In this document: one piece after another, positions 55,559 to 63,749 of the stretch | How the letters are laid out: each line of letters opens with the position of its first letter | How positions within the stretch are numbered: the first letter of the stretch is position 1 | DNA from: Marinilabiliales bacterium | GTDB taxonomy: Bacteria > Bacteroidota > Bacteroidia > Bacteroidales > SZUA-534 | Direction of reading: 5' to 3' | Assembly: GCA_003512955.1 (NCBI GenBank) | Contig: DOTG01000026.1 | Location: 532,032-596,031, forward strand | DNA: 64,000 nt | Made by a program: the position numbers and the translations under genes | Notes under the pieces: model-generated | What the model saw: only the letters and a program-made list of their open reading frames with translations | Database searches by the model: none | What the model was told of the DNA's origin: nothing

Positions 55559-55642
55559 TCATGATTTTTTTATCCTTGAGATAAATATCGCTTACAGGCT
55601 AATTTATTTAACAAATAACCTGACAAAAAACCAGTTTGAACA

Positions 55643-56884
55643 ATGGATGTACAACAAGTAAAACAACGATTTGGAATTATAGGCAACACCTATGGCTTGT
55701 TACGGGCCATTGATATTGCCATTCAGGTAGCTCCCACCGACTTGACCGTACTCATTAGCGGAGAAAGCGGCACAGGAAAAGAAACCTTCCCAAAAATTAT
55801 TCATCAGCACAGTAGCCGCAAACATGGACAATATATTGCTGTAAACTGCGGGGCCATTCCTGAAGGAACCATTGATTCCGAGCTTTTTGGCCATGAAAAA
55901 GGGGCTTTTACAGGTGCCACCGACACACGTAAAGGATATTTTGAGGTGGCCGACAATGGCACCATCTTTTTGGATGAGATTGCGGAACTCCCGCTTTCAA
56001 CCCAGGTACGCCTGCTGCGCGTGCTTGAATCGGGTGAGTTTATCAGGGTAGGGTCCTCAAAGGTGATGAAAACCAATGTCCGGGTGGTAGCGGCTTCCAA
56101 TGTCAACATGGTTAAAGCTGTTGACGAAGGTAAATTCCGCGAGGATTTGTACTACCGGTTAAATACGGTTCCCATTCATGTCCCTCCCCTACGAGAACGA
56201 AAAGAGGACGTCTATTTATTGTTTCGGAAATTTGCTACCGATTTTGCCGACAAATTCCGTATGCCCGCATTGACATTGTCCGCCGAGGCAAAAGAAATTT
56301 TAGAAAATTATCGTTGGCCCGGGAACGTCCGACAATTAAAAAACATTACCGAACAAATTTCTATTTTAGAAGAGAGCCGCGAAGTATCGGCCAATACCTT
56401 GAAGAAGTATTTGCCTCAAGCAGAAAGCTCCAAACTTCCGGCTCTTTACAAAAAAATTGACGAACAGACCTTCAATTCAGAAAGGGAAATACTTTACAAA
56501 GTTTTGTTCGATATGAAAAACGACATGACGGACCTGAAGCGGCTGGTACACGACTTAATGAATCATGGCATTGAAAAAACCCACTTGAATGAAGACCATG
56601 CCCGGATTATTAAAAATCTTTATGAAGATACCAACCTGACCTATACAAAACCCAGTGAACCTCAAACGGCTGTTATCATCAATAGAGAAGATGATTCGGG
56701 CATACAAATAGAAGACACCGAAGAGTTTATTGAAGAATCGTTATCACTCACCGACAAAGAAAAAGAGATGATTATTAAGGCATTGGAAAAACACAATGGG
56801 AAAAGAAAGCAAGCCGCCGACGATTTAGGGATTTCGGAACGGACTTTGTATCGGAAAATTAAAGAATATGACATCGACTTATAA
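55643..56884 (+). CDS. Sigma-54-dependent transcriptional activator without receiver domain
   Basis: 413 residues. The AAA+ domain starts almost at once (Walker A GESGTGKE at 40-47, GAFTGA at 88-93, Walker B IFLDEIAEL at 108-116). The sigma-54-contacting GAFTGA loop is intact. A linker with acidic stretches (about 330-365) leads to a Fis-type helix-turn-helix (about 372-413: MIIKALEKHNGKRKQAADDLGISERTLYRKIKEYDI). It lacks any N-terminal sensory or receiver domain, so it may be controlled by level or by protein contact. It heads a run with lptE, a TPR protein and secG, a Bacteroidota gene order. Confidence 0.92.
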   Translation: MDVQQVKQRFGIIGNTYGLLRAIDIAIQVAPTDLTVLISGESGTGKETFPKIIHQHSSRKHGQYIAVNCGAIPEGTIDSELFGHEKGAFTGATDTRKGYFEVADNGTIFLDEIAELPLSTQVRLLRVLESGEFIRVGSSKVMKTNVRVVAASNVNMVKAVDEGKFREDLYYRLNTVPIHVPPLRERKEDVYLLFRKFATDFADKFRMPALTLSAEAKEILENYRWPGNVRQLKNITEQISILEESREVSANTLKKYLPQAESSKLPALYKKIDEQTFNSEREILYKVLFDMKNDMTDLKRLVHDLMNHGIEKTHLNEDHARIIKNLYEDTNLTYTKPSEPQTAVIINREDDSGIQIEDTEEFIEESLSLTDKEKEMIIKALEKHNGKRKQAADDLGISERTLYRKIKEYDIDL

Positions 56885-56895
56885 AAACCTTTCCG

Positions 56896-57408
56896 ATGAT
56901 GAATCACAAAACTTTTTCAATCTTTCTGCTTGCATTTTTTTTAACCACAGGATGCAAGGTAAATTACTCGTTTACCGGAGCCAGCATCCCAGAGGGAACT
57001 GAAACCGTTTCTGTTTACGATTTCCCAAATATGGCCCCACTGGTTAATCCGGCGTTGAGCAATCAGCTTACTGAAGCTTTGAAAGATAAATTCATGACCC
57101 AAACCAGTCTGCAGTTGGTTCCCCAGTATGGGCATCTTTCGTTTGAAGGCTCCATTGTTGATTACCGTACACAACCCATGGCTATTCAGGCAAACAGTGA
57201 TGTGGCTGCACAAAACCGCTTAACTATTTCGGTAAAGGTGAAATTTACCAACGAAAAAAATCCAAAAGCCAATTTCGACACCAGTTTTTCGCGATATGCC
57301 GATTATGATTCCGACAAAGATTTGACATCGGTGGAAGATGCCTTGGTGGAACAAATTTTAGATGAACTTATCGACGACATCTTTAATAAAGCCGTAGTAA
57401 ACTGGTAA
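56896..57408 (+). CDS. lptE: LptE-like LPS-assembly lipoprotein
   Basis: 170 residues. Lipoprotein signal (…FLTTGC, Cys 20), then a compact alpha/beta domain with YSFTGASIPEGTETVSVYDFPNMAPLVNPALSNQLTEAL, the Bacteroidota LptE pattern. It would plug LptD and help place LPS in the outer membrane. It starts 11 bases after the sigma-54 activator and its stop is 5 bases before the next gene. Confidence 0.88.
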   Translation: MMNHKTFSIFLLAFFLTTGCKVNYSFTGASIPEGTETVSVYDFPNMAPLVNPALSNQLTEALKDKFMTQTSLQLVPQYGHLSFEGSIVDYRTQPMAIQANSDVAAQNRLTISVKVKFTNEKNPKANFDTSFSRYADYDSDKDLTSVEDALVEQILDELIDDIFNKAVVNW

Positions 57409-57413
57409 GCTCC

Positions 57414-58223
57414 ATGAATAAAGAGGAATTTTATCGCTTTTTATACCATCCGGAATTATTGGATGACCGTTCGTTACCTGTATTGCAACAGATTTTGGAA
57501 GAATACCCCTATTTTCAATCGGCCCGGCTGCTTCACATAAAAAACTTAAGCAACCAGGGAAACATTCAGTACGAAAAAGAATTGAAAAAAACGGCGGTTT
57601 GGATAACCGACCGCAACAAATTATTTTTTTTACTCGATAAGCGGGTGCTTTTACCCGTTTCAGACACGGAAATAAAAATTTCCCGCTCAAACATTCATGA
57701 AAATCAAAATGAAACCCTGGATTTTGAGGCATTGTTAAAAATAACCGAATTCCCGGAGGCTGAACCTGAATCATATCAAACTTCTGAAAAGGAAAATGAT
57801 GAACTCGATTTGCTAATCATGACCGGAAGTGCTCAATCCTCCACATTTTTTGAAGTGGATGACAAAATCAACCTCGAAGAATTTAAAAACACCTTTAAAA
57901 AGAAAAAACCGGAAACACAGCAGGGAGAAAATCCTGAATATCCCGAGGACCGCAGAAAGAAACTGATTGATACCTTTATTTTTGAGCAACCTAAAATTGT
58001 TCCGCGTGAGGAAAAAGAACCAATAATACCTTCTTTTGGCGCAAACAAAACCGACGAATCTCCCGAAATGATTACCGACACGTTGGCAAAAATCTATGTA
58101 AAACAAGGGTTTTACGAAAAAGCTGTTTCAGCTTATGAAAAATTAAGTTTGAAATATCCGGAAAAAAATAGTTACTTTGCCACCCAAATCGGAAAAATAA
58201 AACAAATTATTAATAATCAATAA
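57414..58223 (+). CDS. TPR-type conserved hypothetical protein
   Basis: 269 residues. It opens with a helical domain (EEFYRFLYHPELLDDRSLPVLQQILEEYPYFQSARLLHIKNL) typical of this Bacteroidota family. A low-complexity charged linker follows (about 90-215) and a C-terminal TPR-like pair (TLAKIYVKQGFYEKAVSAYEKLSLKYPEKNSYFATQI) ends it. No signal peptide. Its fixed place between lptE and secG suggests an envelope or secretion-related role, but nothing catalytic is visible. Confidence 0.8.
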   Translation: MNKEEFYRFLYHPELLDDRSLPVLQQILEEYPYFQSARLLHIKNLSNQGNIQYEKELKKTAVWITDRNKLFFLLDKRVLLPVSDTEIKISRSNIHENQNETLDFEALLKITEFPEAEPESYQTSEKENDELDLLIMTGSAQSSTFFEVDDKINLEEFKNTFKKKKPETQQGENPEYPEDRRKKLIDTFIFEQPKIVPREEKEPIIPSFGANKTDESPEMITDTLAKIYVKQGFYEKAVSAYEKLSLKYPEKNSYFATQIGKIKQIINNQ

Positions 58224-58232
58224 GCAAAGACA

Positions 58233-58577
58233 ATGTTCGTAGTAATTTCAGTATTAATCTTTATTGTTTGTATCCTTTTAATTTTGATCGTTTTGGTTCA
58301 AAATTCCAAAGGAGGAGGATTGGCTGCTAATTTTTCAGCATCGAACCAAGTAATGGGCGTACGCAAAACCACCGACTTTCTGGAAAAAGCCACTTGGGTT
58401 TTGGCCGGGTCGCTACTATTCTTGAGTATTTTAGCCGCGGCATTCATCCCTCGCGAAACAGGCGAGAGCAACCAGTCATTGATGCAAGAGCAAATTGATG
58501 CTGCCCAGGATCCTTCGCAGATGCAAAAGAATTTTCCTTTAAATGCACCTCCTGCTGAAGAGCCTGCAAAAAAGTAA
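58233..58577 (+). CDS. secG: Preprotein translocase subunit SecG
   Basis: 114 residues with two membrane helices (about 2-22 and 55-75) around the conserved cytoplasmic loop (VLVQNSKGGGLAANFSA, then VRKTTDFLEKATWVLA). It helps SecYEG and thereby the general export used by the T9SS cargo. A Pro/Ala-rich tail follows. Last gene of the sigma-54-activator unit; a terminator lies right after. Confidence 0.93.
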   Translation: MFVVISVLIFIVCILLILIVLVQNSKGGGLAANFSASNQVMGVRKTTDFLEKATWVLAGSLLFLSILAAAFIPRETGESNQSLMQEQIDAAQDPSQMQKNFPLNAPPAEEPAKK

Positions 58578-58600
58578 AAAGAGATTTTTCAACAATGAGA

Positions 58601-58635
58601 AATGTCAGCTTGTCATTAGGCTGACATTTTTTTTT
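58601..58635 (+). terminator. Rho-independent terminator after secG
   Basis: AATGTCAGC / GCTGACATT, 9-bp perfect stem, 10-base loop, then a run of nine T. Confidence 0.92.
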
Positions 58636-58742
58636 GACCCGGACAAAGCAATTTGTTCCTGACTATCTGTGTTTTAATAAAATTGATACCTATCTTTACC
58701 AAAGATTACAGCATTCTTCTGAAATATTGTCGCCTTAAAAAA

Positions 58743-58770
58743 CACATTCTCCTCTTTGGCACAGAATGTG
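58743..58770 (+). promoter_or_regulatory. Inverted repeat upstream of groES
   Basis: CACATTCT (58743-58750) and AGAATGTG (58763-58770), 8-bp perfect arms, 12-base spacer, 53 bases before the groES ATG. It is not the CIRCE sequence. It could be an operator or an mRNA hairpin. Confidence 0.4.
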
Positions 58771-58822
58771 ACCAGTGCCGCCTATGATTTTAAAAATAAT
58801 GTTGAACTTAAAATAGAACAAA

Positions 58823-59101
58823 ATGACAAAATTGAATGGTAAAGTAATTGCAGGAAAAGTGCTGGTGCGCCCTTCCGAAGCAGATGAAAAAACCGCTGGT
58901 GGTTTATACATCCCCGATTCAGCAAAAGATTCCCCGTTACAGGGTGAGGTAGTGTTGGTGGGCTCGGCTCTTAAAGACCAAAATATTGAAGTTAAAACCG
59001 GGGATAAGGTAATGTATGGAAAGTATGCCGGAACGGAACTGAATATTGAAAACACAAAATATCTTCTGATTTCACACAACGATATACTTTATGTTTTTTA
59101 A
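58823..59101 (+). CDS. groES: Co-chaperonin GroES
   Basis: 92 residues. The lid of the GroEL chamber. Evidence: LNGKVIAGKVLVRPSEADEKTAGGLYIPDSAKDSPLQGEVV with the mobile-loop region, then KTGDKVMYGKYAGTEL. groEL follows after 32 bases. Confidence 0.96.
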   Translation: MTKLNGKVIAGKVLVRPSEADEKTAGGLYIPDSAKDSPLQGEVVLVGSALKDQNIEVKTGDKVMYGKYAGTELNIENTKYLLISHNDILYVF

Positions 59102-59133
59102 TCAATCATTGTAATTATCTAATTTATAATAAA

Positions 59134-60765
59134 ATGGCAAAAGAAATAAAATTTAACGTAGAAGCTCGCGACCTGATTAAAAAAGGGGTCGATGCTTTGG
59201 CTGATGCAGTAAAGGTAACCTTAGGACCAAAAGGTAGAAACGTAGTTATTGATAAAAAATTTGGAGCTCCACAGATTACCAAAGACGGGGTAACTGTGGC
59301 AAAAGAAATTGAACTTTCTGATCCTTATGCCAATATTGGCGCTCAAATGGTGAAAGAGGTTGCCTCAAAAACCGCCGATGATGCCGGTGATGGAACTACC
59401 ACTGCCACGGTTTTGGCACAATCGCTTATCAATGTTGGGTTGAAATATGTAACCGCAGGGGCCAACCCAATGGACATCAAAAGAGGTATCGACAAAGCTG
59501 TAGCTGTTGTGGTTGAAGACCTTAAAAAACAATCGCATGTGATTGGTGAAGACAACGAAAAAATTGAACAGGTAGCCAAAATTTCAGCTAACAACGATGC
59601 CGAAATCGGTAAACTGATTGCCACCGCCATGGAAAAAGTGAAAAAAGAGGGTGTAATCACTGTGGAAGAGGCCAAAGGAACCGAAACCACCGTTGAAGTG
59701 GTGGAAGGTATGCAATTCGACCGCGGGTATATCTCTCCTTACTTCATTACGGATACCGAAAAAATGCAGACCGAGCTCGAAAATCCGTTCGTGTTGTTAT
59801 ACGACAAAAAGATTTCGACCATGAAAGACCTGTTGCCCATTTTGGAACCAGTAGCACAAAGCGGCCGCCCATTATTGATGATTGCAGAAGATGTGGATGG
59901 AGAAGCCCTGGCTACATTGGTTGTAAACCGTATCCGTGGTTCGTTAAAAGTGGCTGCTGTTAAAGCTCCCGGTTTTGGCGACCGCAGGAAAGAAATGCTG
60001 GAAGACATTGCCGTGTTGACCGGTGGTATGGTGGTTACCGAAGAAAAAGGTATGAAGCTTGAAAACACTACCATGGATATGTTGGGACGTTGCGAAAAAA
60101 TTACCATCGACAAAGAAAATACCACCATTGTAAACGGTGTGGGTGAAAAGGCAAAAATCCAGGCCCGTGTCAATCAAATTAAAGCTCAGATTGAAGCTAC
60201 CACTTCGGATTATGACCGCGAAAAACTTCAGGAACGTTTGGCCAAATTAGCCGGCGGTGTAGCTGTTCTTTACGTAGGTGCTCCATCGGAAGTTGAAATG
60301 AAAGAGAAAAAAGACCGTGTGGATGATGCCTTAAGCGCTACCCGTGCTGCCGTTGAAGAGGGGATTGTTCCCGGTGGTGGTGTGGCTTACATCCGTGCCA
60401 TTAAAGCATTGGAAGGTTTAGAGGGCGAAAACATCGACCAAAATTATGGTATTGCCATTGTAAAACGCGCCATTGAAGAACCTTTACGTCAGATTGTAGC
60501 CAATGCCGGTGGCGAGGGCTCGGTGATTGTTCAAAAAGTTCGCGAAGGTAAAGATGACTTTGGCTACAATGCCCGCGTGGATGAATACCAGAACTTGTAC
60601 AAAACAGGCGTTATCGACCCAACCAAAGTAAGCCGCGTGGCTCTTGAAAATGCAGCCTCCATTGCCGGCATGTTCCTAACTACCGAATGCGTATTGGTGG
60701 AAGAAAAAGATGACAAAGCCCCAGCCATGCCCCCAATGGGCGGTGGCGGAATGGGAATGATGTAA
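59134..60765 (+). CDS. groEL: Chaperonin GroEL
   Basis: 543 residues, complete. ATP-dependent protein-folding chamber. Evidence: VTLGPKGRNVVIDKKFGAPQITKDGVTVA, AGDGTTTATVLAQ with the catalytic Asp, VAAVKAPGFGDRRKEML, GGVAVLYVGA, EEGIVPGGG, and a short Gly-Met tail (MGGGGMGMM). Its codon use and base composition match the core genome. A terminator follows. Confidence 0.97.
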   Translation: MAKEIKFNVEARDLIKKGVDALADAVKVTLGPKGRNVVIDKKFGAPQITKDGVTVAKEIELSDPYANIGAQMVKEVASKTADDAGDGTTTATVLAQSLINVGLKYVTAGANPMDIKRGIDKAVAVVVEDLKKQSHVIGEDNEKIEQVAKISANNDAEIGKLIATAMEKVKKEGVITVEEAKGTETTVEVVEGMQFDRGYISPYFITDTEKMQTELENPFVLLYDKKISTMKDLLPILEPVAQSGRPLLMIAEDVDGEALATLVVNRIRGSLKVAAVKAPGFGDRRKEMLEDIAVLTGGMVVTEEKGMKLENTTMDMLGRCEKITIDKENTTIVNGVGEKAKIQARVNQIKAQIEATTSDYDREKLQERLAKLAGGVAVLYVGAPSEVEMKEKKDRVDDALSATRAAVEEGIVPGGGVAYIRAIKALEGLEGENIDQNYGIAIVKRAIEEPLRQIVANAGGEGSVIVQKVREGKDDFGYNARVDEYQNLYKTGVIDPTKVSRVALENAASIAGMFLTTECVLVEEKDDKAPAMPPMGGGGMGMM

Positions 60766-60796
60766 TATTCAAAACCCTATATTTTCAATGCATTAT

Positions 60797-60825
60797 AAAA
60801 TGCCTCCTTTTTGGGGGCATTTTTA
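60797..60825 (+). terminator. Rho-independent terminator after groEL
   Basis: AAAATGCCTCC pairs with GGGGGCATTTTT around a TTTTTT loop and ends in T. It separates groESL from the accessory region. Confidence 0.88.
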
Positions 60826-60886
60826 TTTTGAATAGGATGCAGGAAATTGGCTGTTAATAAAAGAAAATGTTTGCTATTTTTGATAC

Positions 60887-62620
60887 ATGCGAACACTGGA
60901 GTCAAATAGTAGGCATTTTTTCTATTATTACGAACTGTCAACCCGAAACAGCCAGAACGGGGCTATGGACCAGCTCGGCTATGTATATGACGAGCTCAAC
61001 GGACACAAACGCAACAACCGCCTGTTACAGGTAACCGATGCCGTGGACGGCGCTACCCTGCCCGACGATATTGACAGCCAGCCCGAAAACAACTACACCT
61101 ACGACGAGCTGGGCAACCTTACCGCCAACCAGCAGGACCATATTGCCAGCATAACCTGGACCCCGGGCGGTAAAATTGAAAAAATTACCCGCACCACCGG
61201 GGCTCACAGCCTGCCCGACCTTGAGTTTGCCTACGATGCCGCCGGCAACCGCACCATGAAACTGGTAAAACCCCGCAGCAACGGTATCCTGGTGGACGAA
61301 AGCCAATGGAGCTACACCTTTTATGTGCGCGATGCCCAGGGCAACCAACTGGCCACCTACCAGCAGGGCGGTACCAACCCCATGGAACTGGGCGAATTCA
61401 GCCTCTTTGGCTCCGACCGCCTGGGTACCCTGACCGTGGACCAAACCCTGAACAGTATTGATTTTACCCAACCCGTGGCTTACAGCCTGGGCCACCGGCA
61501 GTACGAACTTAAAAACCACCTGGGCAACGTGCTGGCCACCGTGAGCGGCTTTAAAAACACAACCACCAACACCGCCAGCCTGCTCACCGCCACCGACTAT
61601 TACCCCTTTGGCTCACCCATGCCCGGCAGGGTGTTCGATAATGGCTACCGCTTCGGGTTCAACGGCAAGGAAACCGACAGCGAATGGAGTGGGCAGCATG
61701 GGGCCACCTACGACTATGGCTTTAGGATTTTCGACAGCCGCATAGCGAAGTTTTTGAGTGTTGACCCACTTACCAAATCTTACCCTTGGTACACACCTTA
61801 CCAATTTGCAGGAAATACACCAATACAAGCATTGGACCTTGATGGTTTAGAAATACTCGATTATCGCTCAATGTTTCACCTTTCAGATGCAACAGCATTA
61901 AAAGTTACAGATGTTTACTATATTTCTCCAAATGGGGATAGATATAAAGGAGGGGCAAGTCAAGCAAAAAGAGCTATTATGGGTAATTACAAATTTGGTG
62001 ATGCTCAAGATTATTATAAGAATAAATTAATTGTGTATCGTTTCAATCAAACTGCTGCAAAGGGGTTGAATTTGCAGAGTGAAAAGGATATCATTTCATA
62101 TAGCACTGATATGGGAGGAAATCAAGGGACAATTAAATCCACTTTTGATTATGTTGAATATGGCAATGAAAAAGTAAGTGATTTTTTGGAAAAACCATTT
62201 CCAACAGCATCGAGTCCAAAAAGTATTAACAACCCAAGCGCTGTTGGACGGACAGCAGCCAAGGCTGTAGAAGGTTTAGGTGTATTACTTTTTAAGATGT
62301 CTCCTCTGTATAAAACCTCATTGGCACAAGAAGATATTGATAATATGATTGGTGCTGTAAATACTACTTTAGATTTTCTTGGTGGTGATGAAACAGGAAA
62401 ATATGCTGTTAATAAAATCTCAGAGATGAATGGTGAAGATATTTTACATTCAACAATTGATTTGGCAAATTACCTAATAGATGGTTCATTACCAGTCTTG
62501 ACCGATGAAAATTCTAAATATAGAAATGAAGTATCAAGAGTAGGGGAAATCTTAATAAATGGTATTGTACAGAGAGGAGTTAAAACTTTTAATCAGAAGA
62601 AACCATTAAAAAGTAACTAA
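60887..62620 (+). CDS. Truncated RHS-repeat protein with unrecognised C-terminal tip
   Basis: 577 residues, with either the ATG at 60887 or at 60965 (M27, MDQLGYVYDEL) as start. Residues ~27-310 are the end of an RHS/YD-repeat protein: YTYDELGNLTANQ, LEFAYDAAGNRTMKL, YPFGSPMPGR, RFGFNGKETDSEW and the RHS core signature FDSRIAKFLSVDPLTKSYPWYTPYQFAGNTPIQALDLDG. Full-length RHS proteins are usually well over 1000 residues, so this is a 5'-truncated, orphan-type copy; no signal peptide or secretion domain is left. From about residue 321 (base ~61850) the sequence changes to an AT-rich ~255-residue tip with no toxin domain I recognise. A partner gene follows 2 bases later. Confidence 0.88.
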   Translation: MRTLESNSRHFFYYYELSTRNSQNGAMDQLGYVYDELNGHKRNNRLLQVTDAVDGATLPDDIDSQPENNYTYDELGNLTANQQDHIASITWTPGGKIEKITRTTGAHSLPDLEFAYDAAGNRTMKLVKPRSNGILVDESQWSYTFYVRDAQGNQLATYQQGGTNPMELGEFSLFGSDRLGTLTVDQTLNSIDFTQPVAYSLGHRQYELKNHLGNVLATVSGFKNTTTNTASLLTATDYYPFGSPMPGRVFDNGYRFGFNGKETDSEWSGQHGATYDYGFRIFDSRIAKFLSVDPLTKSYPWYTPYQFAGNTPIQALDLDGLEILDYRSMFHLSDATALKVTDVYYISPNGDRYKGGASQAKRAIMGNYKFGDAQDYYKNKLIVYRFNQTAAKGLNLQSEKDIISYSTDMGGNQGTIKSTFDYVEYGNEKVSDFLEKPFPTASSPKSINNPSAVGRTAAKAVEGLGVLLFKMSPLYKTSLAQEDIDNMIGAVNTTLDFLGGDETGKYAVNKISEMNGEDILHSTIDLANYLIDGSLPVLTDENSKYRNEVSRVGEILINGIVQRGVKTFNQKKPLKSN

Positions 62621-62622
62621 TT

Positions 62623-63072
62623 ATGAAGATAGGTTATCTAATTATTGCATTATTAATTACAGCAATTAATGCAAATGCACAAGAATCAAATGTAAATTAT
62701 GAAGAAATCGAGAGTAAGGTTGAATTGTTTATAAGAAACCTTGAACAGAATAATACAAAAAACATTTTAAAATTATTGGAGTATAGTTCAATTAAAGAAA
62801 AAGAACATAAGGCAGAACTTAAAGATATTATACAAAAACTTGAATTGCACGAAGGTGGTAAACTGACTTATCGTATTGAAGTATCAAGCACTCTAAGCAA
62901 TGGAATTGAAAATGTAAGTGTAAACTGCGATTTAAAATATGATAATAAGGAAGTGGGAAACCTCTATTTTAAATACATCTTAAAATCAGGGGAAACTATT
63001 TTTCTTGAAAATTTTTACTTTACAAGTAAAAAAAATAGCGATAATCTAATTGATGAAATAATGAATGGATGA
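62623..63072 (+). CDS. Exported small protein, putative partner (immunity) of the RHS tip
   Basis: 149 residues. A clear signal peptide (MKIGYLIIALLITAINANAQ) sends it out of the cytoplasm. The mature part has an N-terminal helical section (VELFIRNLEQNNTKNILKLL) and a C-terminal beta-rich section (LTYRIEVSSTLSNGIENVSVNC, then VGNLYFKYILKSGETIFLENFYF), an NTF2/DUF4878-like layout by eye. It starts 2 bases after the RHS stop and shares its AT-rich composition, as immunity genes do beside polymorphic toxin tips. Being exported, it would protect in the periplasm. This role is inference only. Confidence 0.7.
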   Translation: MKIGYLIIALLITAINANAQESNVNYEEIESKVELFIRNLEQNNTKNILKLLEYSSIKEKEHKAELKDIIQKLELHEGGKLTYRIEVSSTLSNGIENVSVNCDLKYDNKEVGNLYFKYILKSGETIFLENFYFTSKKNSDNLIDEIMNG

Positions 63073-63157
63073 TAGTTATATTTTTATAAGCTAAAGAATT
63101 TAATAAAAGACTGGCATTAGCCCCGATCCCGCACGAATGAATGATTGAAAAAACGGC

Positions 63158-63171
63158 GCTCGTGCGCGAGC
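63158..63171. repeat. Short GC-rich palindrome
   Basis: GCTCG-TGCG-CGAGC, 5-bp perfect arms with a 4-base loop. Confidence 0.45.
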
Positions 63172-63221
63172 ATCGCGTTTTCCGTAATAAGAAATATAAA
63201 AGATGCCCGCCAGCCCCCCGC

Positions 63222-63247
63222 TACCGCACGAGTCCTCTCGTGTGGTA
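63222..63247. repeat. Hairpin with TCCT loop
   Basis: TACCGCACGAG / CTCGTGTGGTA, 11-bp stem with one G-U pair and a TCCT loop. There is no T-run, so it is not a terminator. Confidence 0.55.
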
Positions 63248-63501
63248 AGTAAACTAAGCTAAGCTGTTGTTAGCTTTGTTAATTTTTTATAGTAAGCGCT
63301 ATCAACATATAAAGCCTGTCAAAGATGCCTGTCTTTTACTTTAAAACAGGCAAAAAACCAAAGAGGAATCCTAAAAAACCATAACAATCCGTGTAAACCA
63401 GTGTACTATTTCCTTTGCGGTAAATAAATCCGCGCTGCGGAGCATCCGCGTTCTATTCTATTTGGGAGACTGGAAACCGGAAACCAGAAAAATTGCGGAG
63501 G

Positions 63502-63577
63502 AAATGTAACGCCGGCATCCTTGCCGGTAATACGTTTTAAAAAAACCACAAGCCCGTCCAGAGTCCGGGGTTACATT
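63502..63577. repeat. Nested inverted repeat
   Basis: Outer arms AATGTAACGCCGG (63502-63514) and CCGGGGTTACATT (63565-63577) match at 12/13. Sharing bases with the left arm is a perfect inner hairpin CCGGCA-TCCT-TGCCGG (63511-63526), again with a TCCT loop, so the two folds compete. Confidence 0.55.
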
Positions 63578-63749
63578 GCGCCCTTGCGGTGAAAAGATAT
63601 GTGAGGCAAGATGTTCCACGATGTTATTCATTAAATCGATGATTTACAGGAGGATATTGACAAGTTCTTTCCGTTTTGAATTGAATAAGAAAAAAATAAA
63701 AGAAACTAAAAGTGAATATTAATCGTTAAATTTGTAGGAGATAAATACA

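Larger units (their letters stand above)
63073..63749. other. Non-coding palindrome-rich stretch
   Basis: 677 bases with no supported gene. It holds several hairpin-forming sequences, listed separately, in a patchwork of GC-rich and AT-rich pieces. It looks like a pile of degenerate intergenic repeats or mobile-element remnants between the RHS pair and the toxin-antitoxin pair. Confidence 0.5.

Noticed and set aside
58757..58775. Sigma-54 promoter (TGGCAC) before groES
   Set aside because: TGGCAC is there but the -12 part reads GTGA instead of TTGC.
58578..58822. CIRCE element before groES
   Set aside because: No TTAGCACTC-N9-GAGTGCTAA or close variant is present; the palindrome found is different.
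61025..61519. 164-codon minus-strand open frame in the RHS core
   Set aside because: A by-product of the GC-rich RHS coding sequence, with glycine/valine-rich content and no homology pattern.
60887..62620. RHS gene as a plain pseudogene
   Set aside because: The frame is intact for 577 codons through the core signature and the tip, and a tightly spaced partner follows; an orphan module explains this better than decay.
63222..63247. Terminator
   Set aside because: A good hairpin but no T-run on either side and no gene ending close by.
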